Below are positions 25,266 to 33,616 of a DNA stretch of 50,906 nt, one piece after another (position 1 is the stretch's first letter; the number at the start of each line of letters is the position of its first letter). The notes below the pieces were generated by a model. The model ran no database searches and was not told where the DNA came from. It worked only from the letters and a program-made list of their open reading frames with translations. A program made the position numbers and the translations under genes. The stretch spans positions 1 through 50,906 of the forward strand of contig JAEZGY010000050.1 in the NCBI GenBank assembly GCA_023416695.1, read 5' to 3'. The stretch comes from Bacillota bacterium. GTDB lineage: Bacteria; Bacillota; Clostridia; Lachnospirales; Lachnospiraceae.

Positions 25266-26579
25266 ATGAGTTATTTCAACGATATTCCAAAAATTATGTA
25301 TGAGGGACCAAAGAGTACCAATCCACTTGCTTTTAAATACTATAATCCAGATGAAGTGGTTATGGGTAAATCAATGAAAGAGCATTTACGTTTTGCTATG
25401 TCTTACTGGCACACATTTACTGCAATGGGTGTTGATCCATTTGGACAAGCTACTATGAAACGTGACTGGGATCAAGCAGATCCAATGGAAGTTGCAATTA
25501 ACAGAGTTCATGCAGCATTTGAATTTATGGAGAAGATGCAGATTCCTTATTTCTGTTTCCATGATAGAGACATTGCTCCAGAAGGCAAGGATTTAAAGGA
25601 AACCAATGAACGTCTTGATATTATTGTAGGAGTGATTAAAGAAGAAATGGCTCGTACTGGAATCAAGTGTTTATGGGGAACTACCAATGCATTTGGTAAT
25701 CCTAGATTTGTTCATGGTGCAAGCACTTCTTGTAATGCTACCGTATTCGCTTACGCAGCAGCACAGGTGAAGAAAGCAATCGAAATTACCAAGGAACTTG
25801 GTGGAGAAAACTATGTATTCTGGGGCGGAAGAGAAGGTTATGAGACTCTTTTAAATACAGATACTGGTTTAGAACTAGACAATATGGCTAGATTTATGCA
25901 TATGGCAGTTGATTATGCTAAGAAGATTGGTTTTACTGGTCAATTCTTAATCGAGCCAAAACCAAAGGAACCAACCAAGCATCAATATGATTTTGATACT
26001 GCTACTGTATTAGCATTCTTACGTAAGTATGATTTATTACCATACTTCAAATTAAATATTGAAGCAAACCATGCAACACTTGCTATGCACACCTTCCAGC
26101 ATGAATTAAATCAATGCCGTATCAATGGTGTATTAGGTAGTGTAGATGCTAACCAGGGTGACTTAATGTTAGGATGGGATACAGACCAATTCCCAACTAA
26201 TATCTATGATACTACTTTAGCTATGTATGAGATTTTACAAGCTGGTGGTTTCACAACTGGTGGTTTAAACTTTGACTCTAAGGTTAGACGTGGAAGCTTT
26301 GAAGATTCTGATTTATTCTATGCTTACATTGCTGGTATGGATACCTTTGCAAAGGGATTAAAGGTTGCTGCTAAATTATTAGAAGATAAAGTATTTATCG
26401 ACTTTATTGCAAAACGTTATGCTAGCTATTCTGAAGGACTTGGCAAGGATATCGTAGATGGCAAGATTGGCTTTGAAGAATTAGAAGCTTATGCTATGGA
26501 AAATGGCGTTACTCCAAATGTATCTGGACGTCAAGAAATGTTAGAGGCAATTCTTAATCAGTACATAATGGAATTATAA
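25266..26579 (+). CDS. xylA: Xylose isomerase
   Basis: Converts xylose to xylulose in the cytoplasm. The protein is 437 residues, the long class II type. It carries the conserved active-site stretches FCFHDRDIAPEG (catalytic His), YVFWGGREGYETLLNTD, FLIEPKPKEPTKHQYDFD (metal-binding Glu and the Lys-x-His pair), NIEANHATLA, and VDANQGDLMLGWDTDQFP with the metal-binding aspartates. AGGAGG precedes the ATG. Codon use is noticeably biased compared with neighbours, as expected for a highly expressed enzyme. It is first gene of the xyl operon, controlled by the operator overlapping its start of transcription. Confidence 0.97.
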   Translation: MSYFNDIPKIMYEGPKSTNPLAFKYYNPDEVVMGKSMKEHLRFAMSYWHTFTAMGVDPFGQATMKRDWDQADPMEVAINRVHAAFEFMEKMQIPYFCFHDRDIAPEGKDLKETNERLDIIVGVIKEEMARTGIKCLWGTTNAFGNPRFVHGASTSCNATVFAYAAAQVKKAIEITKELGGENYVFWGGREGYETLLNTDTGLELDNMARFMHMAVDYAKKIGFTGQFLIEPKPKEPTKHQYDFDTATVLAFLRKYDLLPYFKLNIEANHATLAMHTFQHELNQCRINGVLGSVDANQGDLMLGWDTDQFPTNIYDTTLAMYEILQAGGFTTGGLNFDSKVRRGSFEDSDLFYAYIAGMDTFAKGLKVAAKLLEDKVFIDFIAKRYASYSEGLGKDIVDGKIGFEELEAYAMENGVTPNVSGRQEMLEAILNQYIMEL

Positions 26580-26605
26580 GAATTAGAATAATAAAAACGG
26601 GATAG

Positions 26606-26646
26606 AGCTTATTCAGTAAACCTAGTTAGGCTGGATAAGCTTTTTC
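26606..26646 (+). terminator. xylA-xylB intercistronic hairpin
   Basis: An 11-bp stem (26606-26616 with 26631-26641, one G-U pair) with a 14-base loop is followed by TTTTTCC. It could be a partial terminator lowering xylB relative to xylA, or an mRNA-protecting end for xylA. Confidence 0.7.
26607..26621. promoter_or_regulatory. Operator-like sequence inside the xylA-xylB hairpin
   Basis: Thirteen of 15 bases match the core of the xylA operator (25233-25247 register: G-TTTATTCAC-TAAAC versus G-CTTATTCAG-TAAAC). It shares DNA with the hairpin arm, so the match could be coincidental. Confidence 0.3.
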
Positions 26647-26668
26647 CTCGAAAGAAAGGATTGTTAAT

Positions 26669-28141
26669 ATGTTATTTGTCGGAATTGATCTTGGTACTTC
26701 CTCAGTCAAACTTTTACTTATGGATGAAAATGGAGATATTAAAAAGGTTGCTGTTAGAGAGTATCCTCTCTATTTTCCAAAACCAGGCTGGTCTGAACAG
26801 AATCCTTCAGACTGGTATGAGCAAACTATGGATGCATTAAAGGAATTGCTTTCCGATTGTGATCGCTCACAAGTAACTGGAATCAGCTTTAGTGGACAAA
26901 TGCATGGTATGGTAATCTTAGATGACAAGGACGAGGTAATTCGCCCTGCAATTCTTTGGAACGATGGTAGAACTACTGAAGAGTGTGATTATTTAAATCA
27001 TGTAGTCGGAAGAGAGAAAATCTCTGCCTATACAGCAAATATGGCATTAACAGGCTTTACTGCACCTAAAGTAATGTGGGTGAAGAAGCATGAACCAGAG
27101 AATTATATAAAGATCTGTAAGTTAATGCTACCTAAGGATTATCTTGCATATATGTTATCTGGTGTACACTGCACAGATGTCAGTGATGCTTCTGGTATGT
27201 TGTTATTTGATGTACAACATAAGTGTTGGTCTAAGGAAATGTTAGAGATCGTTGGACTTAAGGAAAGCCAGCTTGCTAAGGTATATGAAAGCTATCAGTC
27301 TGTAGGTACCATCAAAGAAGAGATTGCTAAAGAACTAGGAATTCCTTCTACAGTACAGATTATTGCTGGTGGTGGCGACAATGCAGTTGCTGCTGTTGGT
27401 AATGGTACAGTAGGACATGGTATGTGTAGTTTATCTTTAGGTACTTCTGGTACCGTATTTATTGCTACAAAAGAATTTGCAGTAGATGAGAACAATTCTC
27501 TTCATTCTTTTGCTCATGCAGATGGCAACTATCATTATTTAGGATGTATGTTAAGTGCAGCTTCCTGTAATAAATGGTGGATGGACGAAATCATTAAAAC
27601 CAAGCAATATGCTGAAGAACAAAAGGGAATTACTAAGTTAGGTGAGAATAATGTATTCTTCTTACCATACCTTATGGGAGAGAGAACTCCTCACAATGAT
27701 CCAAGTGCAAGAGGTGCCTTTATTGGTATGACTTTGGATACCTCTAGAGAAGATATGACTCAGGCTGTGTTAGAGGGAGTTACCTTTGCATTAAGAGATG
27801 CTTTTGAGATTACCAAATCTCTTGGTATGAAGATAGAAAGAGTTCGTATTCTAGGTGGTGGTGCAAAGAGCCCATTATGGTGCAAGATTGCTGCCAATAT
27901 TTTAGATGTTAAGGTGGACAAAGTAAATTCTGAGGAAGGTCCTGCATTTGGAGCAGCAATATTAGCAGCCGTTGGTTGTGGTGTATACAGCTCTGTACAG
28001 GAAGCAACAGATAAATTGATTCAGATTGTTAGTACAACTGAGCAGGATCCTGAGATAGTAGAACTTTACAATAAGAAATATGAAGTCTTCAGAGGACTGT
28101 ATCCTGCTCTTAAGGATATGTATCAGAAGATGGCTCAGTAA
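26669..28141 (+). CDS. xylB: Xylulokinase
   Basis: Phosphorylates xylulose to xylulose-5-phosphate, feeding the pentose phosphate pathway. The 490-residue protein is of the FGGY carbohydrate kinase family. The N-terminal ATP-site loop is GIDLGTSSVKLLLMD (4-18). Substrate residues lie in SGQMHGMVILD, ILWNDGRT and SDASGMLLFD. GGGDNAVAAVGNG contains the catalytic aspartate, and RILGGGAKSPLW is the FGGY signature region. GAAAGGA precedes the ATG. It sits 89 bases after xylA, beyond a hairpin, and is followed by a strong terminator. Confidence 0.95.
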   Translation: MLFVGIDLGTSSVKLLLMDENGDIKKVAVREYPLYFPKPGWSEQNPSDWYEQTMDALKELLSDCDRSQVTGISFSGQMHGMVILDDKDEVIRPAILWNDGRTTEECDYLNHVVGREKISAYTANMALTGFTAPKVMWVKKHEPENYIKICKLMLPKDYLAYMLSGVHCTDVSDASGMLLFDVQHKCWSKEMLEIVGLKESQLAKVYESYQSVGTIKEEIAKELGIPSTVQIIAGGGDNAVAAVGNGTVGHGMCSLSLGTSGTVFIATKEFAVDENNSLHSFAHADGNYHYLGCMLSAASCNKWWMDEIIKTKQYAEEQKGITKLGENNVFFLPYLMGERTPHNDPSARGAFIGMTLDTSREDMTQAVLEGVTFALRDAFEITKSLGMKIERVRILGGGAKSPLWCKIAANILDVKVDKVNSEEGPAFGAAILAAVGCGVYSSVQEATDKLIQIVSTTEQDPEIVELYNKKYEVFRGLYPALKDMYQKMAQ

Positions 28142-28197
28142 ATTTGATATTATTCTATTTCTAGTATTTCATCACTCCTTTTAAAAATACAAGAGTG

Positions 28198-28240
28198 CCC
28201 CAAAAGTATATTTCCATACTTTTGGGGTATTTTTGTTTTA
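28198..28240 (+). terminator. Terminator of the xyl operon
   Basis: A perfect 12-bp stem (28198-28209 with 28216-28227) with a 6-base loop is followed by TATTTTTGTTTT. Confidence 0.88.
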
Positions 28241-28354
28241 AAAGACTTATAATATACTTGAAAATTATTTATATCATGATAAAATCGAAGAGATACAGAA
28301 GAAGTTTGTGCTGTGGTATATGAGAAGTGCAAATAGATATAAGGAGGACCTTAT

Positions 28355-29164
28355 ATGCAAGCATATACGGGATTTGCTCAGGTTTACGACAATTTTATGG
28401 ACAATATTCCTTATGAAGAATGGTCTCAATATTTAGTAGGACTATTAAAGGAGTATGGAGTAGAGGATGGTTTAGTTCTAGAACTAGGCTGTGGTACAGG
28501 GAATATTACAGAAGAGCTAGCAAAGCAGGGTTATGACATGATAGGCATTGATAACTCTGAGGATATGTTAACTATTGCAATGGAGAAGAAAACGGAATAT
28601 TATGAAGAGGATAAGAGATCCCTAATCTTATATCTTATGCAGGATATGCGAGAGTTTGAGCTTTATGGGACAGTTAGGGCCGTTGTTAGCATTTGTGATA
28701 GCATGAATTATATAATGAGTGAACAAGATTTACTTCAAGTTTTTAAGTTGGTCAACAATTATCTTGATACAAGAGGAGTATTTATCTTTGATTTAAATAC
28801 CATTTTTAAGTATGAAACCATTCTTGGTAATAATACGATAGCTGAGAATCGTGAGGATTGTAGCTTTATCTGGGATAACTATTATTACAAGGAAGAAGGA
28901 ATCAATGAGTATTCCCTCTCTATCTATGTGAGAGATACAGAGTTGGAGGAGGAATGTGAGGAAACAGGTTTGTTTAAGAGATATGATGAAACTCATTACC
29001 AAAAAGCCTACAGTCTTGACGTAGTGAAGCGTTTGCTTAAGGAGGCAGGGATGGAGTTTGTAGCTGCCTACGATGCCTTTACAAGAGAGGAAGTAAAGCC
29101 AGACAGTGAGAGGATCTATATCATAGCTAGGGAGAGACAACAGGAGAAGAAGTTATATATATAG
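28355..29164 (+). CDS. Class I SAM-dependent methyltransferase
   Basis: A 269-residue cytoplasmic methyltransferase. The SAM-binding motif I is LVLELGCGTGNITEELA (about 42-58), motif II includes IGIDNSEDML, and motif IV lies near VVSICDSMNYI. The N-terminal YTGFAQVYDNFMDNIPYEEW is typical of a large family of unassigned Firmicute methyltransferases, so the substrate is not predictable. AAGGAGG lies eight bases ahead of the ATG. Hsp33 follows after 40 bases; the two are often adjacent in clostridia but have no known joint function. Confidence 0.85.
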   Translation: MQAYTGFAQVYDNFMDNIPYEEWSQYLVGLLKEYGVEDGLVLELGCGTGNITEELAKQGYDMIGIDNSEDMLTIAMEKKTEYYEEDKRSLILYLMQDMREFELYGTVRAVVSICDSMNYIMSEQDLLQVFKLVNNYLDTRGVFIFDLNTIFKYETILGNNTIAENREDCSFIWDNYYYKEEGINEYSLSIYVRDTELEEECEETGLFKRYDETHYQKAYSLDVVKRLLKEAGMEFVAAYDAFTREEVKPDSERIYIIARERQQEKKLYI

Positions 29165-29204
29165 GGATACCTTAAGGAGTTTTGTAAAAGGAAAGGAATT
29201 AGAT

Positions 29205-30086
29205 ATGTCAGATTATATCGTTAGAGCAACTGCAGCAAATAATCAGATTAGGGCATTTGCTTGTACCACAAGAGATTTGGTAGAGGAAGCTAGAAAAGCC
29301 CACAATACAAGTCCAATAGCAACTGCAGCCCTAGGAAGATTGTTAACTGCAGGAAGCATGATGGGAAGCATGATGAAGGGAGATAAGGATATCCTTACTC
29401 TACAAATCAAATGTAGTGGTCCTATTGGAGGACTTACCGTTACAGCAGATGCAAAAGCCAATGTAAAAGGCTATGTGATTCATCCGGAGGTGATGTTACC
29501 TCCAAGTGACAAAGGGAAATTAGATGTTGGCAAAGCCTTAGACCTAGGAGTATTAAGTGTTATTAAGGATATGGGGTTAAAAGAGCCTTACGTGGGTCAG
29601 ACCCATTTAGTCAGTGGAGAGATTGCAGAAGACTTAACCTACTATTTTGCTACTTCAGAGCAGGTGCCTTCTAGTGTGGCTCTTGGAGTACTCATGAATA
29701 AGGATAATACCGTAAAAAGAGCAGGTGGATTTATTATTCAGCTTCTTCCATTTGCTGATGAGGAGGTTATTACGAAGCTTGAACAGAAAATAGGTGAGAT
29801 TACGTCCATTACCTCACTTCTGGATCAAGATATGACACCAGAGCAGATTCTAGAGTACGTTCTTGGAGAGTTTGGTGTAGAGATTATGGATAAGGTAGAG
29901 ACGAAATTTTATTGTAATTGCTGTAAGGAGCGTGTAGAGAAGGCTATTGTGTCCATTGGAAGAAAAGACATTCAAGAAATGATTAACGATGGAAAACCTA
30001 TTAATGTGAACTGCCATTTCTGTAATCGTTCCTATGAGTTTTCCATAGAGGAGCTTAAGGATATCATAAAGCGTAGTCGCAAATAA
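29205..30086 (+). CDS. hslO: Hsp33 redox-regulated chaperone
   Basis: Holdase chaperone of 293 residues, activated by oxidation and unfolding. The N-terminal domain has RATAANNQIRAFA and HNTSPIATAALGRLLTA. The C-terminal redox switch holds four zinc-ligand cysteines: Cys237, Cys239, Cys270 and Cys273, in the family pattern C-x-C-x30-C-x2-C, with one extra cysteine at 240. Several purine-rich stretches precede the ATG. The role is protection of proteins under oxidative stress, of use to an anaerobe exposed to oxygen. Confidence 0.95.
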   Translation: MSDYIVRATAANNQIRAFACTTRDLVEEARKAHNTSPIATAALGRLLTAGSMMGSMMKGDKDILTLQIKCSGPIGGLTVTADAKANVKGYVIHPEVMLPPSDKGKLDVGKALDLGVLSVIKDMGLKEPYVGQTHLVSGEIAEDLTYYFATSEQVPSSVALGVLMNKDNTVKRAGGFIIQLLPFADEEVITKLEQKIGEITSITSLLDQDMTPEQILEYVLGEFGVEIMDKVETKFYCNCCKERVEKAIVSIGRKDIQEMINDGKPINVNCHFCNRSYEFSIEELKDIIKRSRK

Positions 30087-30185
30087 TTGTCATAAAATAA
30101 CACATTTTCAGATTAATATAAAACATTGTTATAAACACCTAAGTAACGTACTGTAATAGATATAGTATAGTAATATGAGAAATTT

Positions 30186-30210
30186 AGGCAGTGGCCTACC
30201 CCCACTGCCT
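30186..30210 (+). other. GC-rich hairpin in the GH94 leader
   Basis: A 9-bp stem (30186-30194 with 30202-30210) with a pyrimidine-rich 7-base loop ends 16 bases before the ribosome site of the GH94 gene. There is no T tract, so it is more likely a leader or mRNA-stability structure than a terminator. Confidence 0.5.
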
Positions 30211-30239
30211 TGAAATTCTATAAAGAAAGGGAGAAAACG

Positions 30240-32633
30240 ATGAATTACGGTTTTTTTGATGAGAGTAACAGGGAGTATGTGATTACAAGACCGGACACGC
30301 CTGCTCCTTGGGCCAATTATCTTGGTTCTCCAGCTTATGGCGCAATTATCTCTAATAATGCAGGGGGTTACAGCTTTGTTAAGAGTGGTGCTAAAGGTCG
30401 TGTTTTACGCTATTACTTTAACCAAGATGACAAACCAGGACGTTATATCTATTTAAGAGATGATGATAGTAAGGATTATTGGTCAGCTTCTTGGCAACCT
30501 GTAGGAAAATCATTAGATACCTATAAATCAGAGTGCCATCATGGAACAGCATACACCAATATTATAAGTACATATACAGGGATAAAGTCTGAGACCATGT
30601 ATTACGTACCACTTAATAAAACCTATGAGGTTTGGCGATTAAAGGTAACGAATACTACAGATCAGGTAAGAAAACTTTCTGCATTTTCCTATGCGGAATT
30701 TACCAACGAAGCTAATTATGAAAATGACACAGTAAATCTTCAATACAGTTTATTTATTACACGTACTTATTTTAAAGACAATAAGGTTTTACAAGTGATT
30801 AATGAAAATTGTGCAAAGGAATGTAACGGAAGTGGTAGAATTGAGAGATTCTTAGGGTTAGTGGGATCTAAGGTAGCATCTTTTAACGGGGACAAGTCCC
30901 ATTTCCTTGGCTCTTACCGTAGTTATGGCAATCCAATTGCTGTTGAAAATGGAGTATGTGACAACGTATTAAACTACAATAGTAATGGATGTGGAGCATT
31001 ACATACTAAAATTGAATTACAACCAGGAGAGACGAAGACCATCGCCTTTATACTTGGTCAGTATGATGAAGAAGAGTCTCAAGGAATCATGGATCAGTAT
31101 GAAGACCTGAATAGAATTGACGAAGAAATTCAGGAGTTAAAGGATTACTGGCATGGAAAATTATCTAATTTCCAAGTAAATACACCGAACAAGGCATTCA
31201 ATAGTATGATCAATACTTGGAATGCATATCAGTGCTTTATGACCTTTATTTGGTCCCGAGCGGCATCTTTTGCTTACTGTGGTTTACGAAATGGTTACGG
31301 ATATCGTGATACCGTACAGGATATTCAAGGTGTAATTCATTTAGATCCTGCGATGGCTAAGGAGCAGATTAAGTTTATGTTATCTGCCCAGGTGAACAAT
31401 GGTGGAGGACTTCCACTTGTAAAATATACCCACAATCCAGGACATGAAGATACTCCAGATGATTTATCTTATGCACAGGCTACGGGACATCCAGCTTATC
31501 GTGCAGATGATGCTTTATGGTTATTCCCAACTATATTAAAATACATTAGTGAATCTGGAGATATTGATTTTATTCATGAAGTAATTCCTTATGCCAACAA
31601 AGAAGAAGGTACTGTATACGACCATCTAAAGAGAGCCATTCAGTTCTCTATGGAACGTCTTGGGGATCATCAGATGCCTGCAGGTCTTCACGCAGATTGG
31701 AACGATTGCTTACGTTTAGGTAAGAAGGGGGAATCTACTTTTGTGGCCTTCCAGTTATATTATGCCATGAATATACTTAAGAATTTTGCATTGCAGCAAA
31801 AGGATGGGGAATATGTAGCTTACCTTGAGGAGGTTTTAAAGGTATTAGGAGATACGATACAGACCAATTGTTGGGAGGGTGACCGATTTGTCCGTGGCTT
31901 TAAAGAGGATGGTCAAGTAATTGGTTCTAAGCAGGATAAAGAAGCTAATATGTGGTTGAATCCACAGTCTTGGGCTGTGATTAGTGGGTTGGCAAGTAAG
32001 GAACAGGCAGAAGCGGCTCTTAATACGGTATACAATGAGTTAAATACTAAGTACGGTGTACGTCTTATGGCACCATCCTTTAAAGAGCATGCCTTTGAAG
32101 GAGCTTTAGCACTTTTGTTCAATGGTTCCACTAAGGAAAATGGAAGTATCTTTTTACAAACACAAGGTTGGATTATCTTAGCGGAGGCTTTGATGGGACA
32201 TGGAAATAGAGCATTCCAGTACTATTTGGAAAGTGCTCCTGCAGCTCAAAATGATATTGCAGAGAGGCGTGTAATGGAGCCTTACGTATATGGACAGTTT
32301 ACAGAGAGTATCGAGAGCCCATTTGAGGGAAGAAGTCAGGTACATTGGCTAACAGGAACTGCTTCCACAGTAATGGTAGGATGTATTGAGGGGATTTTGG
32401 GTATTCGTCCAGATGCCAATGGTCTTAAGTTAGCACCATCTATTCCAAGTGAGTGGAAGGATTTCACCATAGATAAAGTATTCCGTGGCAAGAAGCTTCA
32501 TATCATTGTGAAGAATCCAGATGGAAAAGAAACGGGATATAAACAGTGTTATTTAAATGGAATAGAGTTAGATAGTAATTACATAAAAGCAGAAACCTTA
32601 AAAGAAGATAATGATATCTTACTTATCATGTAA
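30240..32633 (+). CDS. Glycoside hydrolase family 94 disaccharide phosphorylase
   Basis: A 797-residue cytoplasmic phosphorylase that splits a beta-linked disaccharide with phosphate into a sugar-1-phosphate and a free sugar, saving one ATP. N-terminal YGFFDESNREYVITRP and ISNNAGGYSF, the NGYGYRDTVQDIQG segment and HADWNDCLRLG match the cellobiose phosphorylase family. The general acid is probably Asp489 in WND. The late WLTGTASTVMVG is also conserved. Family members act on cellobiose, laminaribiose, cellobionate or chitobiose; I cannot choose safely, with cellobiose or laminaribiose most likely. The ATG at 30240 follows AAAGGGAG and matches the family start. There is no signal peptide. Confidence 0.88.
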   Translation: MNYGFFDESNREYVITRPDTPAPWANYLGSPAYGAIISNNAGGYSFVKSGAKGRVLRYYFNQDDKPGRYIYLRDDDSKDYWSASWQPVGKSLDTYKSECHHGTAYTNIISTYTGIKSETMYYVPLNKTYEVWRLKVTNTTDQVRKLSAFSYAEFTNEANYENDTVNLQYSLFITRTYFKDNKVLQVINENCAKECNGSGRIERFLGLVGSKVASFNGDKSHFLGSYRSYGNPIAVENGVCDNVLNYNSNGCGALHTKIELQPGETKTIAFILGQYDEEESQGIMDQYEDLNRIDEEIQELKDYWHGKLSNFQVNTPNKAFNSMINTWNAYQCFMTFIWSRAASFAYCGLRNGYGYRDTVQDIQGVIHLDPAMAKEQIKFMLSAQVNNGGGLPLVKYTHNPGHEDTPDDLSYAQATGHPAYRADDALWLFPTILKYISESGDIDFIHEVIPYANKEEGTVYDHLKRAIQFSMERLGDHQMPAGLHADWNDCLRLGKKGESTFVAFQLYYAMNILKNFALQQKDGEYVAYLEEVLKVLGDTIQTNCWEGDRFVRGFKEDGQVIGSKQDKEANMWLNPQSWAVISGLASKEQAEAALNTVYNELNTKYGVRLMAPSFKEHAFEGALALLFNGSTKENGSIFLQTQGWIILAEALMGHGNRAFQYYLESAPAAQNDIAERRVMEPYVYGQFTESIESPFEGRSQVHWLTGTASTVMVGCIEGILGIRPDANGLKLAPSIPSEWKDFTIDKVFRGKKLHIIVKNPDGKETGYKQCYLNGIELDSNYIKAETLKEDNDILLIM

Positions 32634-32649
32634 GGAATAAGGGCTAGTA

Positions 32650-32712
32650 CTATAAAGTGGCTTTACCCATAATATCTCTAGTAAAGAGTAAAAGGGGAGA
32701 GCCACTTTATAG
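32650..32712 (+). terminator. Hairpin after the GH94 gene
   Basis: A perfect 13-bp stem (32650-32662 with 32700-32712) encloses 37 bases with a smaller internal hairpin. A modest T-rich tail follows. Confidence 0.65.
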
Positions 32713-32775
32713 ATTTATTATAGGTCTAATATGATATAATAAAATAAGATAGACAAAAATATAAGGGGGGATACT

Positions 32776-33543
32776 ATGCCTATTATGAGGGTAGTAGATG
32801 TTAGAACGGTTGCTCCGTTGGTAAAAGACTGGGAGGAAACATTAATTTGGTCATGTTTACAAGGATGTATGGGGCAAGCGTATACTGTAGACAGTCCAGT
32901 ATTAGAGTCTGTACAGATTCTACTTGGAGATTTTTGTTTTTTTGCTGGGAAGCCAACCATAGAATTAGTGAAACATAAACCGGAAGGTTTTAGCGATTTT
33001 ATTATTATGGCTCCACAGACTAAGGAGTGGGGGATGCTCATAGAAGAGGAATATGGTAAACGTGCAACCAAACTCACACGTTATGCGATAAAGAAGGAGC
33101 CTTATGTATTTGATAAGGAAAGACTGTCTCATTATGTAAAGCAGTTGTCACCAGAATTCACCTTAACCATGATTGACGAGAGATTGTATCACCAGATAAG
33201 ACAGCTTTCCTGGGCATGTGATTTATGCTCTAATTTCCCTACCTATGAGGAGTATAGAAATCATGGAATAGGTGTGGTTGCTTTAAAGAATGGAGAAATC
33301 GTTTCCGGTGCCTCTTCCTATAGCTACTATCATGGTGGAATAGAGATAGAAATTGATACAAGGGAAGATTATAGGAGACGTGGACTTGCCTTATCCTGTG
33401 GGGCAAAATTAATTCTTGAATGCTTAAAAAGAGGACTTTATCCAAGCTGGGATGCACAGAATTTAGGTTCTGTGGCACTTGCTGAAAAACTTGGGTATCA
33501 CTATGACAAGGATTATGTCGTTTATGAGGTTTATCCGTATTAA
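32776..33543 (+). CDS. GNAT-family acetyltransferase
   Basis: A 255-residue protein with a C-terminal GNAT fold. The acetyl-CoA loop is seen in TREDYRRRGLALSCGAKLI (about 195-213), then PSWDAQNLGSVALAEKLGY. The N-terminal half (about 1-120) is not GNAT-like by eye. The arrangement fits the two-part GNAT_acetyltran family common in clostridia, with unknown substrate. AAGGGGGG precedes the ATG and a TATAAT at 32735-32740 may be part of its promoter. It sits between GH94 and GH3 genes, but nothing links it to sugar use. Confidence 0.8.
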   Translation: MPIMRVVDVRTVAPLVKDWEETLIWSCLQGCMGQAYTVDSPVLESVQILLGDFCFFAGKPTIELVKHKPEGFSDFIIMAPQTKEWGMLIEEEYGKRATKLTRYAIKKEPYVFDKERLSHYVKQLSPEFTLTMIDERLYHQIRQLSWACDLCSNFPTYEEYRNHGIGVVALKNGEIVSGASSYSYYHGGIEIEIDTREDYRRRGLALSCGAKLILECLKRGLYPSWDAQNLGSVALAEKLGYHYDKDYVVYEVYPY

Positions 33544-33616
33544 AAAAGGCTTGTAGAGGACGTTAATTATAGGTAAAATAGTAGTGGGGTATTACAAACG
33601 TACAGGAGGAACTAGC

